Origin: Synchiropus splendidus
Taxonomy: Eukaryota > Chordata > Actinopteri > Syngnathiformes > Callionymidae
DNA length: 64,000 bases
Assembly: GCF_027744825.2 (NCBI RefSeq)
Contig: NC_071336.1
Coordinates: forward strand, 26,816,501-26,880,500
Direction of reading: 5' to 3'
Shown here: in pieces, positions 10,506-22,944 of the stretch
How the letters are laid out: each line of letters begins with the position of its first letter
Position numbering within the stretch: position 1 is the stretch's first letter
Program-made: the position numbers and the translations under genes
Notes under the pieces: generated by a model
The model's input: the letters and a program-made list of their open reading frames with translations, nothing else
Databases searched by the model: none
Told to the model about the DNA's origin: nothing

Positions 10506-13418
10506 GGTATATAAGTAGCATCACAAATGACGCATGAATGAAAGCTAACAGTCTTCTCTCCCCGTCCTCAATCTAACCGTGAGAGGAGAACATCTGATTC
10601 CATGGAATACTGGAAGATCGGCAGTCTGAACTTCACCATGAACGTGCTGATGCATTTGGAGTCTTGAAAGTTTTGGGTTTTAATGCAAATCCCCAGGTCA
10701 ACACGGAGCTCCTTCCCCAAGATTGTTTAATCCTTCATCCGTGACTTGTCGGGCAGCCAGTGAATGAAGAGTCCACAAATAGCCTGACAGTAATGTGCGC
10801 TGCAGGTCATCATCGTAATTTTGCTCCGTTTAATGAGAGTGAAAGTCTGAACCGTTCGCTTTCTGAACTCTCCGCACAGCTTCTCCTTTTTACAAAGTGC
10901 AGTCGAAACTTTAAAACTCCTCAAAGACTGCACGTGGAGGTTGTTCCATTCAGAGCCAGAGAGACCTGAACTCCACCTGCGCAAGTCGCTCCTTTTGTCT
11001 GCGAAAATTAACAGCAGGCGGAATCCACCAGCAGGCTCTATTTTTGCAAATGATTGACAGCTCTTTCTTTTTCGGTTAGCATTCAGGTGGCGCTGCTGAT
11101 ATTCTCCTCATGCTGTTAATATTGAGCGCTGATATTGGCTTTCTGCAGCAACGCTCTGATAGTGGCGCGTCTTAATGGCTCTGTCTCAGAAAAGGGCCTC
11201 CTCGCCTTCCATTGCTTTCTCTCTTTTTTTTTCTTCCTCCCTGTTATTTCAGACCAATTGGGAGCGCGCGGGAAAGGAAGGGAGGGTCGGGTCGGTAATT
11301 AAAATTCTGTTCAGCATGACAACGCTGTTTCATGGCTCATTTTTTTTTTCGCAACACGTGCCACGAATGCGGGATGAGAGCGGAGACTTTAACAGGTAAA
11401 TACTCCGGAGCCGCAGCGGAGGGGGCTGCAGATGTGAGCTTATCAACAACACATATGTTCAGTTCGGCTGTTTGAACGCTTTAAAACGCTTTCATTCACT
11501 TGCTGACAAGTGTGTTTTTCGGCGCCCGGGTGTGTGTGTGTATGTGTGTGTGTGTTTGACATGCGAGCACACTTGCGATGCTTTCATACGCTGATTCTGT
11601 GATGTGTTTACTCATTGAACAGTGGTGGCAGCAACACAGAGCCTCCTGGGATCCCGTCCATAGGGCTTGTCAACTACTGTCACTCATTCGTCATCCCCCC
11701 TCTCTCTCTCCCTCTCTCTCTGTGTATACCATACTCCCTTGCTCCGACCTCCTCCCCCCCTGCAAAACAAAGACAACCTCAGCAGCTGCAATGGGACCAT
11801 CACTCCACCAGTATTTAACCTCATCTCCAGCTTCTCTCTCTCTCTCTCCCCTCGTCCTCCTTCATCAAAGCCTTTCTGGCTATTTTGTTTCGCAGCACTA
11901 CAGAGAGTTATTGCTCATGACAACGATCACGGTCGTTTATTTTCCCTCCGCAGAGCCGGCCTCTGCACGCACGCCGGGCTAGTATTACCCTATGATATTC
12001 AAGCGCTCTCTATTAAATATGCATGAACCCTGGAGATGAAAATTAATTTTGGGAATGTTCTATCCCCCCTTCCCGCTATCGCTCTCTCCTCCTCTTCCCT
12101 CGCTTTGAATGTTCAAATATGCCTTCATCTGCCTTTTGTGTCAAGCCGCGAATTCATTATTTCATTTTGCCGCCGATGGTGTAACACAACACAACGTGCG
12201 CAGCAATATTGATCTTGCTAAAGCAAGAGGAGGACAATGAAAACAACCGCAACAACCCCATCCGAAAACACAAGTTTCGCACATTAGCTAAGTTTTTGCG
12301 CAACTTTGCCTTGAGCTCTTGCTATTCATGAATATTTACAGGCATAAAATAAGAAGAAAAAAAAAGTAATTATTCATGTATGAAAGCGATGTGAATCCAC
12401 AGGAGAGGACACTGCAGTTCTTCTGGTCTTATTCTGCAACATGATCTTGGCGGCTCATCTCTTATTCCACTCATGATACATGGCACTGCGACCTCCAGAC
12501 TCCAGACTGGAGCGAGCATGTGGGTGCTGATGCACTGCTGTCCATGCTGCTGCACAGATAAATCACAGCATCCCTCGATAAATACAGAGGAAACATCAAA
12601 CACACTGCAGACCAAACCAGCGTGGCTGAGCAGGTTGTGTAGGAGGTGAAGCCGACAGAAGGATAAAACAAGAGCCGCTTCAAGTGATAGACAACAGCAG
12701 CGAGGAGGAGAACTTTTCTTTTGGCCACATTAAAACTCGGATCCAGACAGACATGCGAGAACTCTATCGCCCCAAATTGAATTTTCAGTTCACAACATAC
12801 TTATTCGATCTTAAAGAATAATGAATACAGTTATGATATACACCATTAAATCATTTTAGGCTATTCACCTACAAGTACGTACTTTTCATCCAGAATTGCT
12901 GGCTGCTATATAAGTGAAATCTCTCTCCTGCAGACTGTTTTCCCATCAGGCTCCCCTGCACTTGAATAACCTTCTCCCTGATGTCCAGACTGAAACTCAA
13001 AACATGACTTTAAACACTGACTTTTGCTTCGCTTGGTGACTTAAATGTCATGGATTCGAGCTGATATTTTATTACTGACGTTCTTTAAGCTGCACTTTTA
13101 TCGTCTTTCCATTTTGACATTGCATGCTGCAGGATGGAGTCAGGAACAAATCTAACTATTTGATTTTTTATCTCTAGATAAAATGGAAGCGAACAGCGCG
13201 GCGAATTTCCACACTGACCTTTTCGTGGTTACAAACTATTTTCTGATTTTGCTCTCATACCATGGGTCATTTTATTAGACCCAGTTAATGATGAATTCAT
13301 TTTAAATATGACTTAACCTCAGAGATGTAGTGACAACAGAATGTCCCATTTGAGCCAAATGGTCAAGTCAAGTCAAAAATGTATGCCTCCTTTTTATGTC
13401 GAGGGCTGAAGCCTGCTC
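10506..13418. other. intergenic DNA, candidate conserved non-coding block at 11960-12360
   Basis: No exon is recognised. The segment 11960-12360 contains ATTAAATATGCATGA, AAAATTAATTTTG, GTTCAAATATGCC and TTCATGAATATTTAC in unique sequence, typical of POU/homeodomain-bound fish enhancers. CT-rich runs at 11698-11722 and 11838-11852 and a TG run at 11531-11554 are simple repeats. The proline/serine-rich frames over the CT runs are low-complexity artefacts. Confidence 0.35.
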
Positions 13419-13835
13419 CAACCCATCCTCACTCCAATGGCGTGTAGACATTGGGAAAGTGGACTTCTGTGTCCTAAAATGACAAAGGCAGTCTTCAGCG
13501 TCGCATGCTGACACATGCATGGGGGGTGTAGCATGTGTGGAGGTGGACACAAGGATCATCGCATGCATCGTGTCCCATATATACATTCTTTCGTGATGGT
13601 ACAGAACGTCACTCTGACTAGAACGCACAGCTGTTTCATGGGCTGTAAGTGGCATTTGACACTCTGTTATGCATAGAATGAAAGGAACGCCATCCCATGG
13701 CTTACCTGACCCCGACCTCCATCTTTTTTTTTTTTATGTGTTGTGCTGCCAGTGCACCAACATGCAGTGCTGAAAGCTGCCTTTGTGGTCATTATAGGAC
13801 GCAAAATGTCAATATATTACACCATGGGAGTGCGG
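13419..13835. mobile_element. palindromic repeat R3, copy 1
   Basis: The left part (ccatcctcac, gacattgggaaagtgg, atgacaaaggcag) returns as its reverse complement near 13741-13832 (ctgcctttgtggtcat, aatgtcaatatatta, ccatgggag), so long imperfect inverted arms enclose the element. A related copy lies at 62118-62570. There is no transposase frame; probably a foldback MITE. The open frames across it are incidental. Confidence 0.7.
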
Positions 13836-14220
13836 CTCTGTTGCCTGCTCATCCTCTGCTATTCCAAATACTTCTTCTTGGTTCATTTGTTTCCATTAGT
13901 CTCTGTGCCACCGAAGGGTGCACCCTATACGGACGCAGTCATCCCATTGAATGGGTGGTTTTCAGAGTACGCTCATTCATATGGACCATCTCAGGATGAG
14001 GAGGCTGTTCAAAGCTGTCTGACTGTTTTTCATGCCATCATATCAAGTTCATCTCACTGGTTATGACTTTGGATAGTTGGTTATATATGCTACCTCATTC
14101 GGCCATAAGATTCAGTCAACGTGGCCAAAGTGTTTGTGCTACATCATCATATTTGACCAGACACCACCAATCCGACAATGTATGTTGTATGACATTCCCT
14201 AGCTTGTTATTAGGGGACCA

Positions 14221-14363
14221 GGCTTTTAGCTAGGAGGGCGTCTGGGCATCTGCAAAACATGAAAAAATGGCGCCCTATTCTTGACCATAGCTTGGCCACC
14301 AGATTACACCGATACATGGCATCATCTTTTGCAGATGCCCAGAAGCCCCCCGAGCTAAAAGCC
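14221..14363. mobile_element. foldback MITE R1, copy 1
   Basis: It begins ggcttttagctaggagggcg and ends gagctaaaagcc, with inverted arms of about 45 bp that include tctgcaaaacatgaaaaaatgg-type sequence. The same family forms a near-complete hairpin at 18073-18227. The arms of this copy have diverged more (the right arm reads catcatcttttgcagatgcc), so it is the older insertion. No coding capacity. Confidence 0.8.
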
Positions 14364-17300
14364 CGTATGCGACCCATAATTCATTGCAGCCAAACAGAAC
14401 TCAGCCCTCCCTCATTGAATGGTGTGGTCGCTGCCGATTCTACAAACCAGGAGGCACAGCAGGAGCCAACTGCCTCATTTGAATGGGTGATGTGTAAAAA
14501 CTCCCATTGAATGGGGTGTTTTTGTCTGTATCAGGTGCAGTGATGCACCTCAGTATAACCTTTGGACTTGTCACTTAGCAAGTACACCAAGGTATCAGTG
14601 ATGGAATAATCGTGCTCCAGTTTTGAGTTGCAGTTTATTTTAGTCTTTTAAAAAGACGTGTTGCTTCCTCAGGGAAATACAATGAACTGCCGTTGGTCGT
14701 AATGTTTTGGCTTATTGATATGCAAGGCTGCAGTGATTCCATGTAAACCATCAGTAACCACACTAGCGGCGATGTGGTCGATGCTCAGGGCTGGAAGGCT
14801 CTGTGGCCGTTCAGTCTTCTTCATGGAGCTCCAGCCTGGTGTCTTTGGCTCGGTCATAGCTCCCTCTGCTGAGATGCACGACACTGAAACAACCCAAACC
14901 ACAATAAGAAAGCTGCGTGTCTAAAACATCATGCTTCACTTTAGCTTCACAACTCTCACCCTCAACAATGCTCAAAACACATAACTGTCACCTTATTCTT
15001 GTGGGACAAATTCAGTTTTCGGGTGTTTCCCTCATCTGTCTGACGCAGGTTTGGATAATAAATCTGTTTTCCTTCGCCTCTGGCCACTCAAGTTGAGCCC
15101 CTAAATGTTTTATGATAACTCGTGATAGGTCATAACATTTCTGCCACAATATGATTTTGATATATGGAGAATATATTTAGGGGCTCACTTCCTTCCTTTC
15201 CATCCTGTATGATGGAGATGCTCACAGAGTGTTTGCTGTCCACTGGTGTCATAGGAGCTGCCATAACATGACCATCCCATGCCTGAACTATAAGGCAGCT
15301 CAAAGCAGAGTTAAGTCTGGCTCAGCTGTTGAGGTCGCGCCGCCACACGGATGCTGTAGATTACCCCTGTTCTCTACTAAAAGCACAGACACTGAGCAAA
15401 TCATCCTCAGCAGACCACTCTTAATTGCTCCCCGGTGTAGGTCATGGGGCCATTTTTGGCTCCGGAGGAAATGGAAGAAGGTCAGCATGGGCTCCCCTTT
15501 CGCTACACTACTGCACAGCCAGATGAATGACACATTCTAATGCGCTGTATGGACTCAACTGTCTCATTACCAACCAATGTGACTGTGGGTTTACGCTGCA
15601 CTTGCTGCTCTGCATGATGCAACTGCACTGCTGCTCCAAAGCCTTTGTGGTTCTAGTTATCTCAATAGACATAGGTTTCACCACTGAGCCACACACCTAC
15701 CTGCACAATATTTGCCAAGGGAGCGTTGGTCGCAGATGACTTGGACTACATAGACATACAAATTCATAGCCTTCTAGGATACTATTTTGAAGTCAGTGGG
15801 GCAGTCATTATATGTGGTTTTGGTATCTTCTAGCACAGTGGTTCTCAACCTATTCTCCTTGTAAAATACTATTTTCAACCAAGAACACCTGGAAAAAAAA
15901 GCATTTTTGGTTGGAAAAATGAGGCGAAGACTATTGTTTTAACACTGATTTTTTTTCTTTTTGTAACTTTGACACACCAATACATTGTGTTATCTTGCTT
16001 ACGTTTTTCTTATAATAATTATGAGCTACTAACACATGTATTACATTAAAATCACATGCTAAACTTAATCATAAACAAACAATTGTGCAAGTCTAACTTG
16101 TGTCCTGAGCCACTTCAGAGGAGGCCATTGTGATTGTGGAGGCACGAGTTGTCAACATCACATGAACAAGGGCGACAATATTTTGGACTGTTCATAAACC
16201 ATTCATAAGAAAACTAGGACATAGAGAACCAGAACTTAGCTAGGCTTATATGAATTGCAAACCTATTCATGCAAGTCCACGAAACTTGTAATAGCTAGGG
16301 ATACGAAGCCGTGTCACTCAGAATGTTCATCTGTTTTCCGAAAATTGAGGATTTGGTTCAAACGATTCACCACCTTAAAATCCATAAAAACCTGAGTGGA
16401 ATTGATCTGCACAGCTGTTCACTGGGGGGTTTTTTTCAGCTGTTTTGCTGAAAGTTGATCTTCAAGGGACGTGAATCTTTGACCCACATGTGAGAGAACA
16501 AGAAAGCTGAAAGGCTTGTTTCACCGTTTTTATTGCACCGCTACAACTGCTCAGGTTTCTGGGGCGACCATGGGGTTCGTGCATGGAGCAAACCGGTCAC
16601 AGAAGTGAGAGATTACCTCTAATTTCCCAAATGTTTATATATGACATTTGATCAGATGAGCATTGCTGCTGCTTGGTTTCATGTCAGATTGAAAATTGCG
16701 TGTTCATTTCCACGCAGTGAGCAGCAGTTGGTGTAGGTGACATGACGGGTGTGTGTTGGAGTGTGACAGCACCGTGTGTGTCCTGGCAAAGCTGCTGGCT
16801 GATCAGAGCCAGTTGCTTTCCGGCCTTGTGGCCTGAGTTCACTCACCCTGAGCTCATCTGCATAACTGCATCTTTCATGAGATACAGTCAATGTCCAATC
16901 CATACTGTATAACCAGCCTGCGTGTGCGTCGGTGCAGTTCTGCGTGTGTGTGTGTGACAGATCACAGTGCTGTGTATTCAGTCTCTCACACAGTGCCTTG
17001 AATCTGAATTAGGAGGAATCCGTTCCAAGATATTGTCGCGTCACCAGCTCTGCACCGCTCTCATCTCTGCCTCACCTTCATCACCTCCGTCATCTTCATC
17101 ACCTCAGCACGTCCCCGCAGAGGCGCCTCAGATCAGTATTTGCAAAGAAGGATGTGGCTTGTGCTGGTTGGTAGACGACCCCTGCAGTTCTTATCAGTTA
17201 AAGTGGTTTTTGATTAGTGTTAATGGCTGCAGCCAAATAGCCTCCATGATACTCCGGCAAGTATCTACAGGCTGCGGTGTTTCCTGCTCAAGGGCAAGCA

Positions 17301-17512
17301 AGTCATCTATCATGTTGAAAAACCTCCATCCAGACGAAATTTCAACACACTCCAGTAGCTTCTTTTGTATAAATAGGAGAGCATGTGACTACTGCGTCTC
17401 GCCTTCTGCTCATATCAAGATACCAGCTTGGGTTTATAACTGCAAACTATCATCCACCACTCAGTTATATAACTCAGATATATATCAATGCAACCGCCGA
17501 TTTCAGGTCAGG
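14364..17512. other. intergenic DNA, no gene seen
   Basis: At 15838 the sequence cagtggttctcaacct looks like the outer end of a hAT-type terminal repeat, but no partner end is found nearby. The frame 16967-17536 is open for 189 codons, is serine- and cysteine-rich, and ends in a LINE fragment, so I treat it as chance. Confidence 0.5.
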
Positions 17513-17660
17513 TCGAGGGGGCAGCAGCCCAACTAAAGAGCCCCAGATTTTATACCTGAATCCTTCTGGAGGATTGCTGAGATAATCCCAGGTCAACTGA
17601 GAGACATAAGCTCTCCAGCATCTCCTCAGTCTCCCTTCCAGGCGTCCTTCCAGTCGGGCA
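17513..17660 (-). pseudogene. fragment of the fish LINE (C-terminal part)
   Basis: On the minus strand the translation gives RAYVSQLTWDYLSNPPEG and then WGSLVGLLPPRPDL. These align with WRDYVSGLAWE and WASLLRMLPPQPDP of the better copy at 49628-50335. It is a short truncated piece without an intact frame of its own. Confidence 0.65.
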
Positions 17661-18072
17661 GAATAACTCAGTTGGGACTTCATGACCAAAATAGTGGTGC
17701 TGGAAAAAATATTTTTCCTATTTGTTTTTAAGCTACTTTCAAACTAGCATGGTGTAACCCAGAAATGACACAATAAAAGAGGTTAACAATAATAACAATA
17801 ATAGATAAAAGAAGTTACGTTTTCCACATTTTTTTTTGGTTTGCATCAGCAAAGTTTTGATATTCCAATAGCACTTGAATGTACCACTTAATCCACATTG
17901 TTAACAGCAGCAAATCAGAGGCGGCGCAAGCCACGGTCGGAAGGAAAGAGCAGCCACACAGTTCTCTCGGCCATTTGCTATCGCAACCTGAGATGCGAGA
18001 GGAGCTCTTGCTAACACAAGGAAAAAAAAACATACCTGTTCAATACAGAGAAAAGGAGACGTACAGTACCTG

Positions 18073-18227
18073 GGCTTTTAGGTAGGAGGGTGTCAGGGCG
18101 TCTGCAAAACATGAAAAAATGGACGCCCAATTCTTGACCGTAGCTTGCCAGTGAAGCTACGGTGGAGAGTCGGGCGTCCATTTTTTCATGTTTTGCAGAC
18201 GCCCTGACGCCCTCCTAGCTAAAAGCC
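18073..18227. mobile_element. foldback MITE R1, copy 2 (near-complete hairpin)
   Basis: Two arms of about 74 bp pair almost perfectly around a loop of about 6 bases. Both arms carry tctgcaaaacatgaaaaaat or its complement, followed by ggacgccc. The ends ggctttta and taaaagcc match copy 1 at 14221-14363. Transcribed, it would give a long RNA hairpin. It lies outside any recognised gene. Confidence 0.9.
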
Positions 18228-20410
18228 TGACTGTTCCTATAGGAGAATCCAGAAACCAAGCTAGCAAAGGAGGGTTTCGCCGGCTAACCACATCTCCCTC
18301 TGGGAGCTGCTGAGAGGTCGCCGTGCTTCAGTTGAACATTGAAAACAACGCTTGTTTTTTACCGGATTAATAGATCGGGACAGGATTGATCAGCACAAAG
18401 GAAAACACCGGTGTCATCATTTTTTTGGGCGCACACTATTTTGTGCTAATTTATGTCCTTATTTTGTCCATTTGTGACATTTTGTATATTTCTCAAACAT
18501 AAGAGTGACTACTGGATGGTCATCTGACTCATGGTTGTTCACTCCAGTGTCTCCTCTTGAATCTAGCATCTTTCCATTCTAGTTTTACTAAGTTGTTTTA
18601 GCGTAATTCACTTTTAGATCTGTGAAATTAGCTTCAAATGGGGTTTGAGAAATCTGATGTTATGATATTGAAGTGGTGTGTACTACTGTGACTAGCGTGG
18701 ATGGTTTTGGTGGTCCATATGTGGCCCTAGCTTCAATGCACAGACCTTGCAAAAGACAATGGTACTTCATACACAAACTCAAATCATTTCAGCTCCAACC
18801 AAAACCATTTTTCAGCGTTTTGTTTGGATGCTCTTCTTTGCAACAACACGGCGGGACTCAGCACCCGCTCCACAAAAAGGCGCCTGGCGTCTGGTGCAAC
18901 AGACAGTCTTGCATGTTAATGCTGAGTTAATATTATTCTTATGAACTGCGAGTGACTTCGCATGTTAGTGAGCGCTCTGTCAAATTAACGCCACTTCCAT
19001 TAATGCCGCCGTCCATTCCGTGTCAGGAGGGCGCTCACGCCAGACTTCTGGGCCGGGCGGCAACATCTGCCACGCTACACATGTGGCTCACGCCACAGCG
19101 TCGCCCCCCCCACACACACACACACACACATGCGCGCAGCGCGGAGAGAATGAACGTCCTGACTCATTCATCACGCAGCCCCCAAAAAGTACAGACGACT
19201 CCAGTGATGAAAATCTGTCCTGAGAAATGTCAGGAAGATATTAACTCCAATGCATCAAAGCGAAGCTGCAGACTCGGCGCTGATGCCGGCTGCCTTTAAA
19301 ACAAGGATGTGAACGCGGCCACGAGACCATTTGTCACACAGGAAGGAGTAAATAAAGACACAAGTCACTTGACTTCCTCAGATTAACATCCGAAATGATG
19401 CAGAGCAAATTTCATTAGCGCGCAAATGCCATTCTTTACATCTGTCTGATGTCAATGAAGTGTAGGCGAGCATGAGGGGTGTTGGGGGGGCAGGAGGAAA
19501 TTGCCTTTTCATGTAGATTTCACTAATCGCTTCCCTAACAAAATACTGCCGACTTGTACTAATAAGTAAGTTAAGGCTCAGTGGACAGATAGAGTGAGGC
19601 AGCGCGCAGGCTAATGGAATTGAGAGCTTTCCATGCCTCCATGGGTGTCTTAATTGTCAAAAGGAGATTCTCAGATGAGCCTAAATTGGAGAGCGACTCA
19701 CTGGACTTGTTTAAAGCCAGAGCTCCTCTCGTGTGCGCCAGCTGCATCAAATCCCTCATCCAAGCATGTCTGCTAACACTTCGTGTTTATATGGCAACCA
19801 GCAGCAGCAAGGGACCACAGTCCATCCAAAATCTGTAACCGCTGAAGGAAGTCGTGCCCAACCCTCCGTTCAGCTGAATCTGAGTTTAACGTTGAGACGA
19901 CCAGGAGAAGGATTGGGCCGATGCTTTGAAATGATGGCTTCAAATCGGCTGAGGCAAACATCTGCTGCAAACGTCTTCATTTATGGACCCATCATTTCCT
20001 CTGTCTGATGAGTCAAAGAAAGCAACGCATCTGAACAAACATTCACACATTGATTATTTTTATGAAGAGCTTCAATGCTGTGTTTGAATTGGACATCAAA
20101 CCCCGGAAGCCTCCAGTGCTGCTATTCTTATTCAACTCAAATGATTTTGAATATTTTTATCAGGAATTTTGGGTTGCACCAAATGGATTTTTGAGCATCT
20201 CCAGATGTCACCTTCATGGCACTGAACCTCTCACCTGCAGAGCATGTTCACCCTCCCTGCTCATGTTCATCTATAAATATGACTATAATGTTGACTCCTG
20301 AGTCTGAGATATGCAAGACTGTTGTGGTCTTAATCTAATCCAGTAATGTCAGTTACGGTATCCAAGTGTTGACTGAAGATGCTGCATCAGCCTTTTAAGT
20401 GCTGATCGAC
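18228..20410. other. intergenic DNA, candidate conserved segment at 19370-19720
   Basis: A CA run occurs at 19111-19131. The segment 19370-19720 is unique, with AGATTAACATC, TTTCATTAGCGCGCAAAT and GGCTAATGGAATTGAGAGC, which looks like a non-coding regulatory element rather than coding sequence. No exon is recognised. Confidence 0.35.
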
Positions 20411-20570
20411 ATGAAACAGTGTCCTCATTCCCACTAGATGGCGCTCTCTGCTGTAAAATCATTGGACTTGAGCAAACATTTCAATGAAACCTCACATGTT
20501 TAAACCAAGAGCGCCACCTGCTGAACTGAAAATGAGGACACTGTTTCATGAAGCCTCAAAAGCCCATCAC
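20411..20570. mobile_element. foldback repeat R5, copy 1
   Basis: The left end atgaaacagtgtcctcattc is mirrored at the right end by gaatgaggacac-like sequence (aaaatgaggacactgtttcat), and both arms contain a gatggcgctct / agagcgccacctg pair. Other copies or parts are near 21235-21363, 34155-34340, 34764-34800, 51271-51389 and 56935-57113. It is a short non-coding palindromic repeat of unknown superfamily. Confidence 0.75.
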
Positions 20571-21234
20571 TATACTAAACAGTCATGTCCCTTTAAACGT
20601 TTGCTTTAATGTGATGGTAAATGAGGGACGCCTTTAACGTCCAAACAAAAGATGCTAACCTTGGATTGCAGGCTTTGTAGTGCCATTTTTTGGGGGAGTT
20701 TGTTGAGTGAGTTTGACCAATATTTGACTGTCAAGAAGGAAACATCTTAACAACGCTCTCTTAAACGTCTTGTGCAACCTCAGGAATTGACATTAGCCTG
20801 ATGGACGCTAGTTCAAAAACCAGAGCAAGCAGGGAAGGAGATGGACGTGAAGAATGTTTTCCCTTCCATCTAAGGAAAAGTTTCACCAATTTCAGTTTAA
20901 CTAGGAAAAATACCCAGGAAATTTAAGGTTAAGTTACATTAGAGAACATTTATTTGTGGGTTTAAGCGAGGCACTGTTCTCTATTTACAATGACCTGAGT
21001 AAAGAAGGGTAGAGAGTACAATGAAAAATTCTCATCTGTTCATCTCCATTTTACATACCGAATGTAATTTTGATCAAATAGAAAGCTTTTGCTCATTTTG
21101 AGGATTTTAACCCTCAAATTTATTTCTTTTTTTTGGCTAGTGCTGTGGCCAAAGAGCGTCAGTATTCCATATCTGAAGAAACCAATCCCAGGTCAAGCAA
21201 GGCGTTGGTTTGAGTTAACGAAGCTTCGCAAAGC

Positions 21235-21363
21235 AGTGGCTTCCTCTTCAGCATTTAGCAGGTGGCACTTTCAAGTTTCAATAAAGTGGACGTTGTCAGA
21301 ATGCAGAGCAGAGAGAGGCACCTAGTGGGCTCGGAAATGGGTACGATGCTTCATGAAGCTCCA
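21235..21363. repeat. foldback repeat R5, diverged copy
   Basis: The stretch gcatttagcaggtggcactt, then caatgaaa-like sequence, ggcacctagtgggctcgg and gcttcatgaagctcc follow the order seen in the other R5 copies but with many changes. Confidence 0.5.
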
Positions 21364-22944
21364 CAGAGAAGACACATTTCGAGCCAACCTTGCTCTTTGG
21401 TGAAAACAGAACGTCTCTATTTTGAAGGAACAATGTCTTTCGGGTACGTTGTCTTGTGTTTGCAGGTTGTTATGCGTTACGACGCTCTTATTTTAAGCAT
21501 CCAACCACTTGAACGGTTCTCCTCAAAAGACCTGTCACGAGTCACAAAGTCATGTTAGCCTGAAGGTCATTGGTTGAAAACCAGACTTTCTGGTTGAGCT
21601 ATTTTATCTCCAGACCAAAAGTGGCATCTAATTTTGGAGGCGGTTGAGTCTCGGAATGAAATGTAAGCTAAGGACCATAACAAAGAACCAGTGATACAAA
21701 ATCAATAAGCATGATGGCACGGCTGCATCTGAGGTAGCTGCAGATCCTTTTTGTCATGAAGCAAACTGAATACCTCGATGGAAGTTAGTCATATTAATCG
21801 CTTACTGTTCAGGTTTCCTCTCGCAGCACGCACCTTTTGTGGCATTAACATTGGCTAAAATGGCCAAGTGAAGGCAGCAAAAAAAAAAAAAAAACAGTGG
21901 ATGTGTGGGAGCCTTCGACTCTTTCTCTCTGCACCTTATTTTAACATTTCGGCTCCAGGAGTTCGACCACTGCGCTTCATTAGTAAAGAAACTCGGCTGC
22001 GGGGGGGATGGAGAATGTGCTTTTAATCTAGAAAGGTCAATGTGCGCCGGCTATTTTGGAGATTCACTGCCGGCTTTCTAATTGGGGGCCTTGTCTTGCA
22101 GACAATGTGGAATTAAATGAAGACAAAGTTAGCGGGCGGGCGGCGGGGGCTTTGATGAGAGTCGCCGAAGTGAGGACCCTTCATTTGCAACCTTTAATTC
22201 CAGTCCAATGAGATCAGCGGAGAATGTTGGGGGTGCGGTGGCGGAAATGCTAATCAGTATTGATTATCAATCTGCATATGACCCTTCGTCTCCCGGCGCA
22301 TTCTTAAACCAAGCCAGATCATGGGCCCGGCTGAGTCCATGTTGCCCGTCCACCTGGGTCAGAGCCAGTGATGGCGCCTCCTCGTGCAGCGGTGTAGGCG
22401 TGAAGCCGAATGAAAGACTGGGGTTTAAGTTAAGGACAATTATTCCAGGAGGGTCTTTGGGGAGGAGCGGTGATTCAGGTCGCTTCTCCTTCAAATGACG
22501 GCTCACACCACGCTGAATATGGATGTAATTACCGGCAGCTAAGGAATAAAAATGGGAGTCTTTAGGTGAAAAAGCAGCCCAATTACACGTATGCACAATT
22601 AATACACCCGTGGGAAATTGAATTTTTCTTTTTGAAATGATAAGATTAATTCCTAATTGTGGCCACACACTCGCTCAGACGGCTAATCTGCTTTAGTAAT
22701 AAGGCAGGAATTGTCAAGAACAAAACTGGACAGCAAGTGATGGAGGGAATCCATGTCACTGTGGACTCGATGAACCCACGCAGGCAGACTGCCGCGGTGC
22801 TCTGGCGCCATCTGCCGGGCGCCAGGTTAGGAAGTCGTTTCTGGATGTACTTCTGATGGACCGCTGCTGGATATATATCTCCCTTTACTCCAGACACAGC
22901 CAGTGACTCATCATTTGGAGGGCTGCAAATAAAGACAGAAACCG
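21364..22944. other. intergenic DNA, candidate conserved segment at 21940-22640
   Basis: An A run lies at about 21880-21895. From about 21940 to 22640 the sequence is unique, has several TAATTG/AATTA and CTAATCAGTATTGATTATCA motifs and is free of the repeat families here; it may be a conserved non-coding element. Frames on both strands around 22208-22668 overlap each other and match no protein family, so no gene is called. Confidence 0.35.

Noticed and set aside
11660..11860. Proline/serine-rich overlapping frames
   Set aside because: They come from CT-rich simple sequence in several frames at once.
13743..14066. Plus-strand frame with a hydrophobic stretch
   Set aside because: It overlaps palindromic repeat R3, so the hydrophobic segment is most likely incidental.
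15836..15860. hAT-type end cagtggttctcaacct
   Set aside because: No partner end or target duplication was found within about 1 kb, so I do not call an element.
16967..17536. 189-codon plus-strand open frame
   Set aside because: It is Ser/Cys-rich, without domain or splice context, and ends inside a LINE fragment lying in the other orientation.
22208..22668. Overlapping frames of about 100 codons on both strands
   Set aside because: The region is GC-richer, so long frames arise by chance; no family match and no splice-site pattern.
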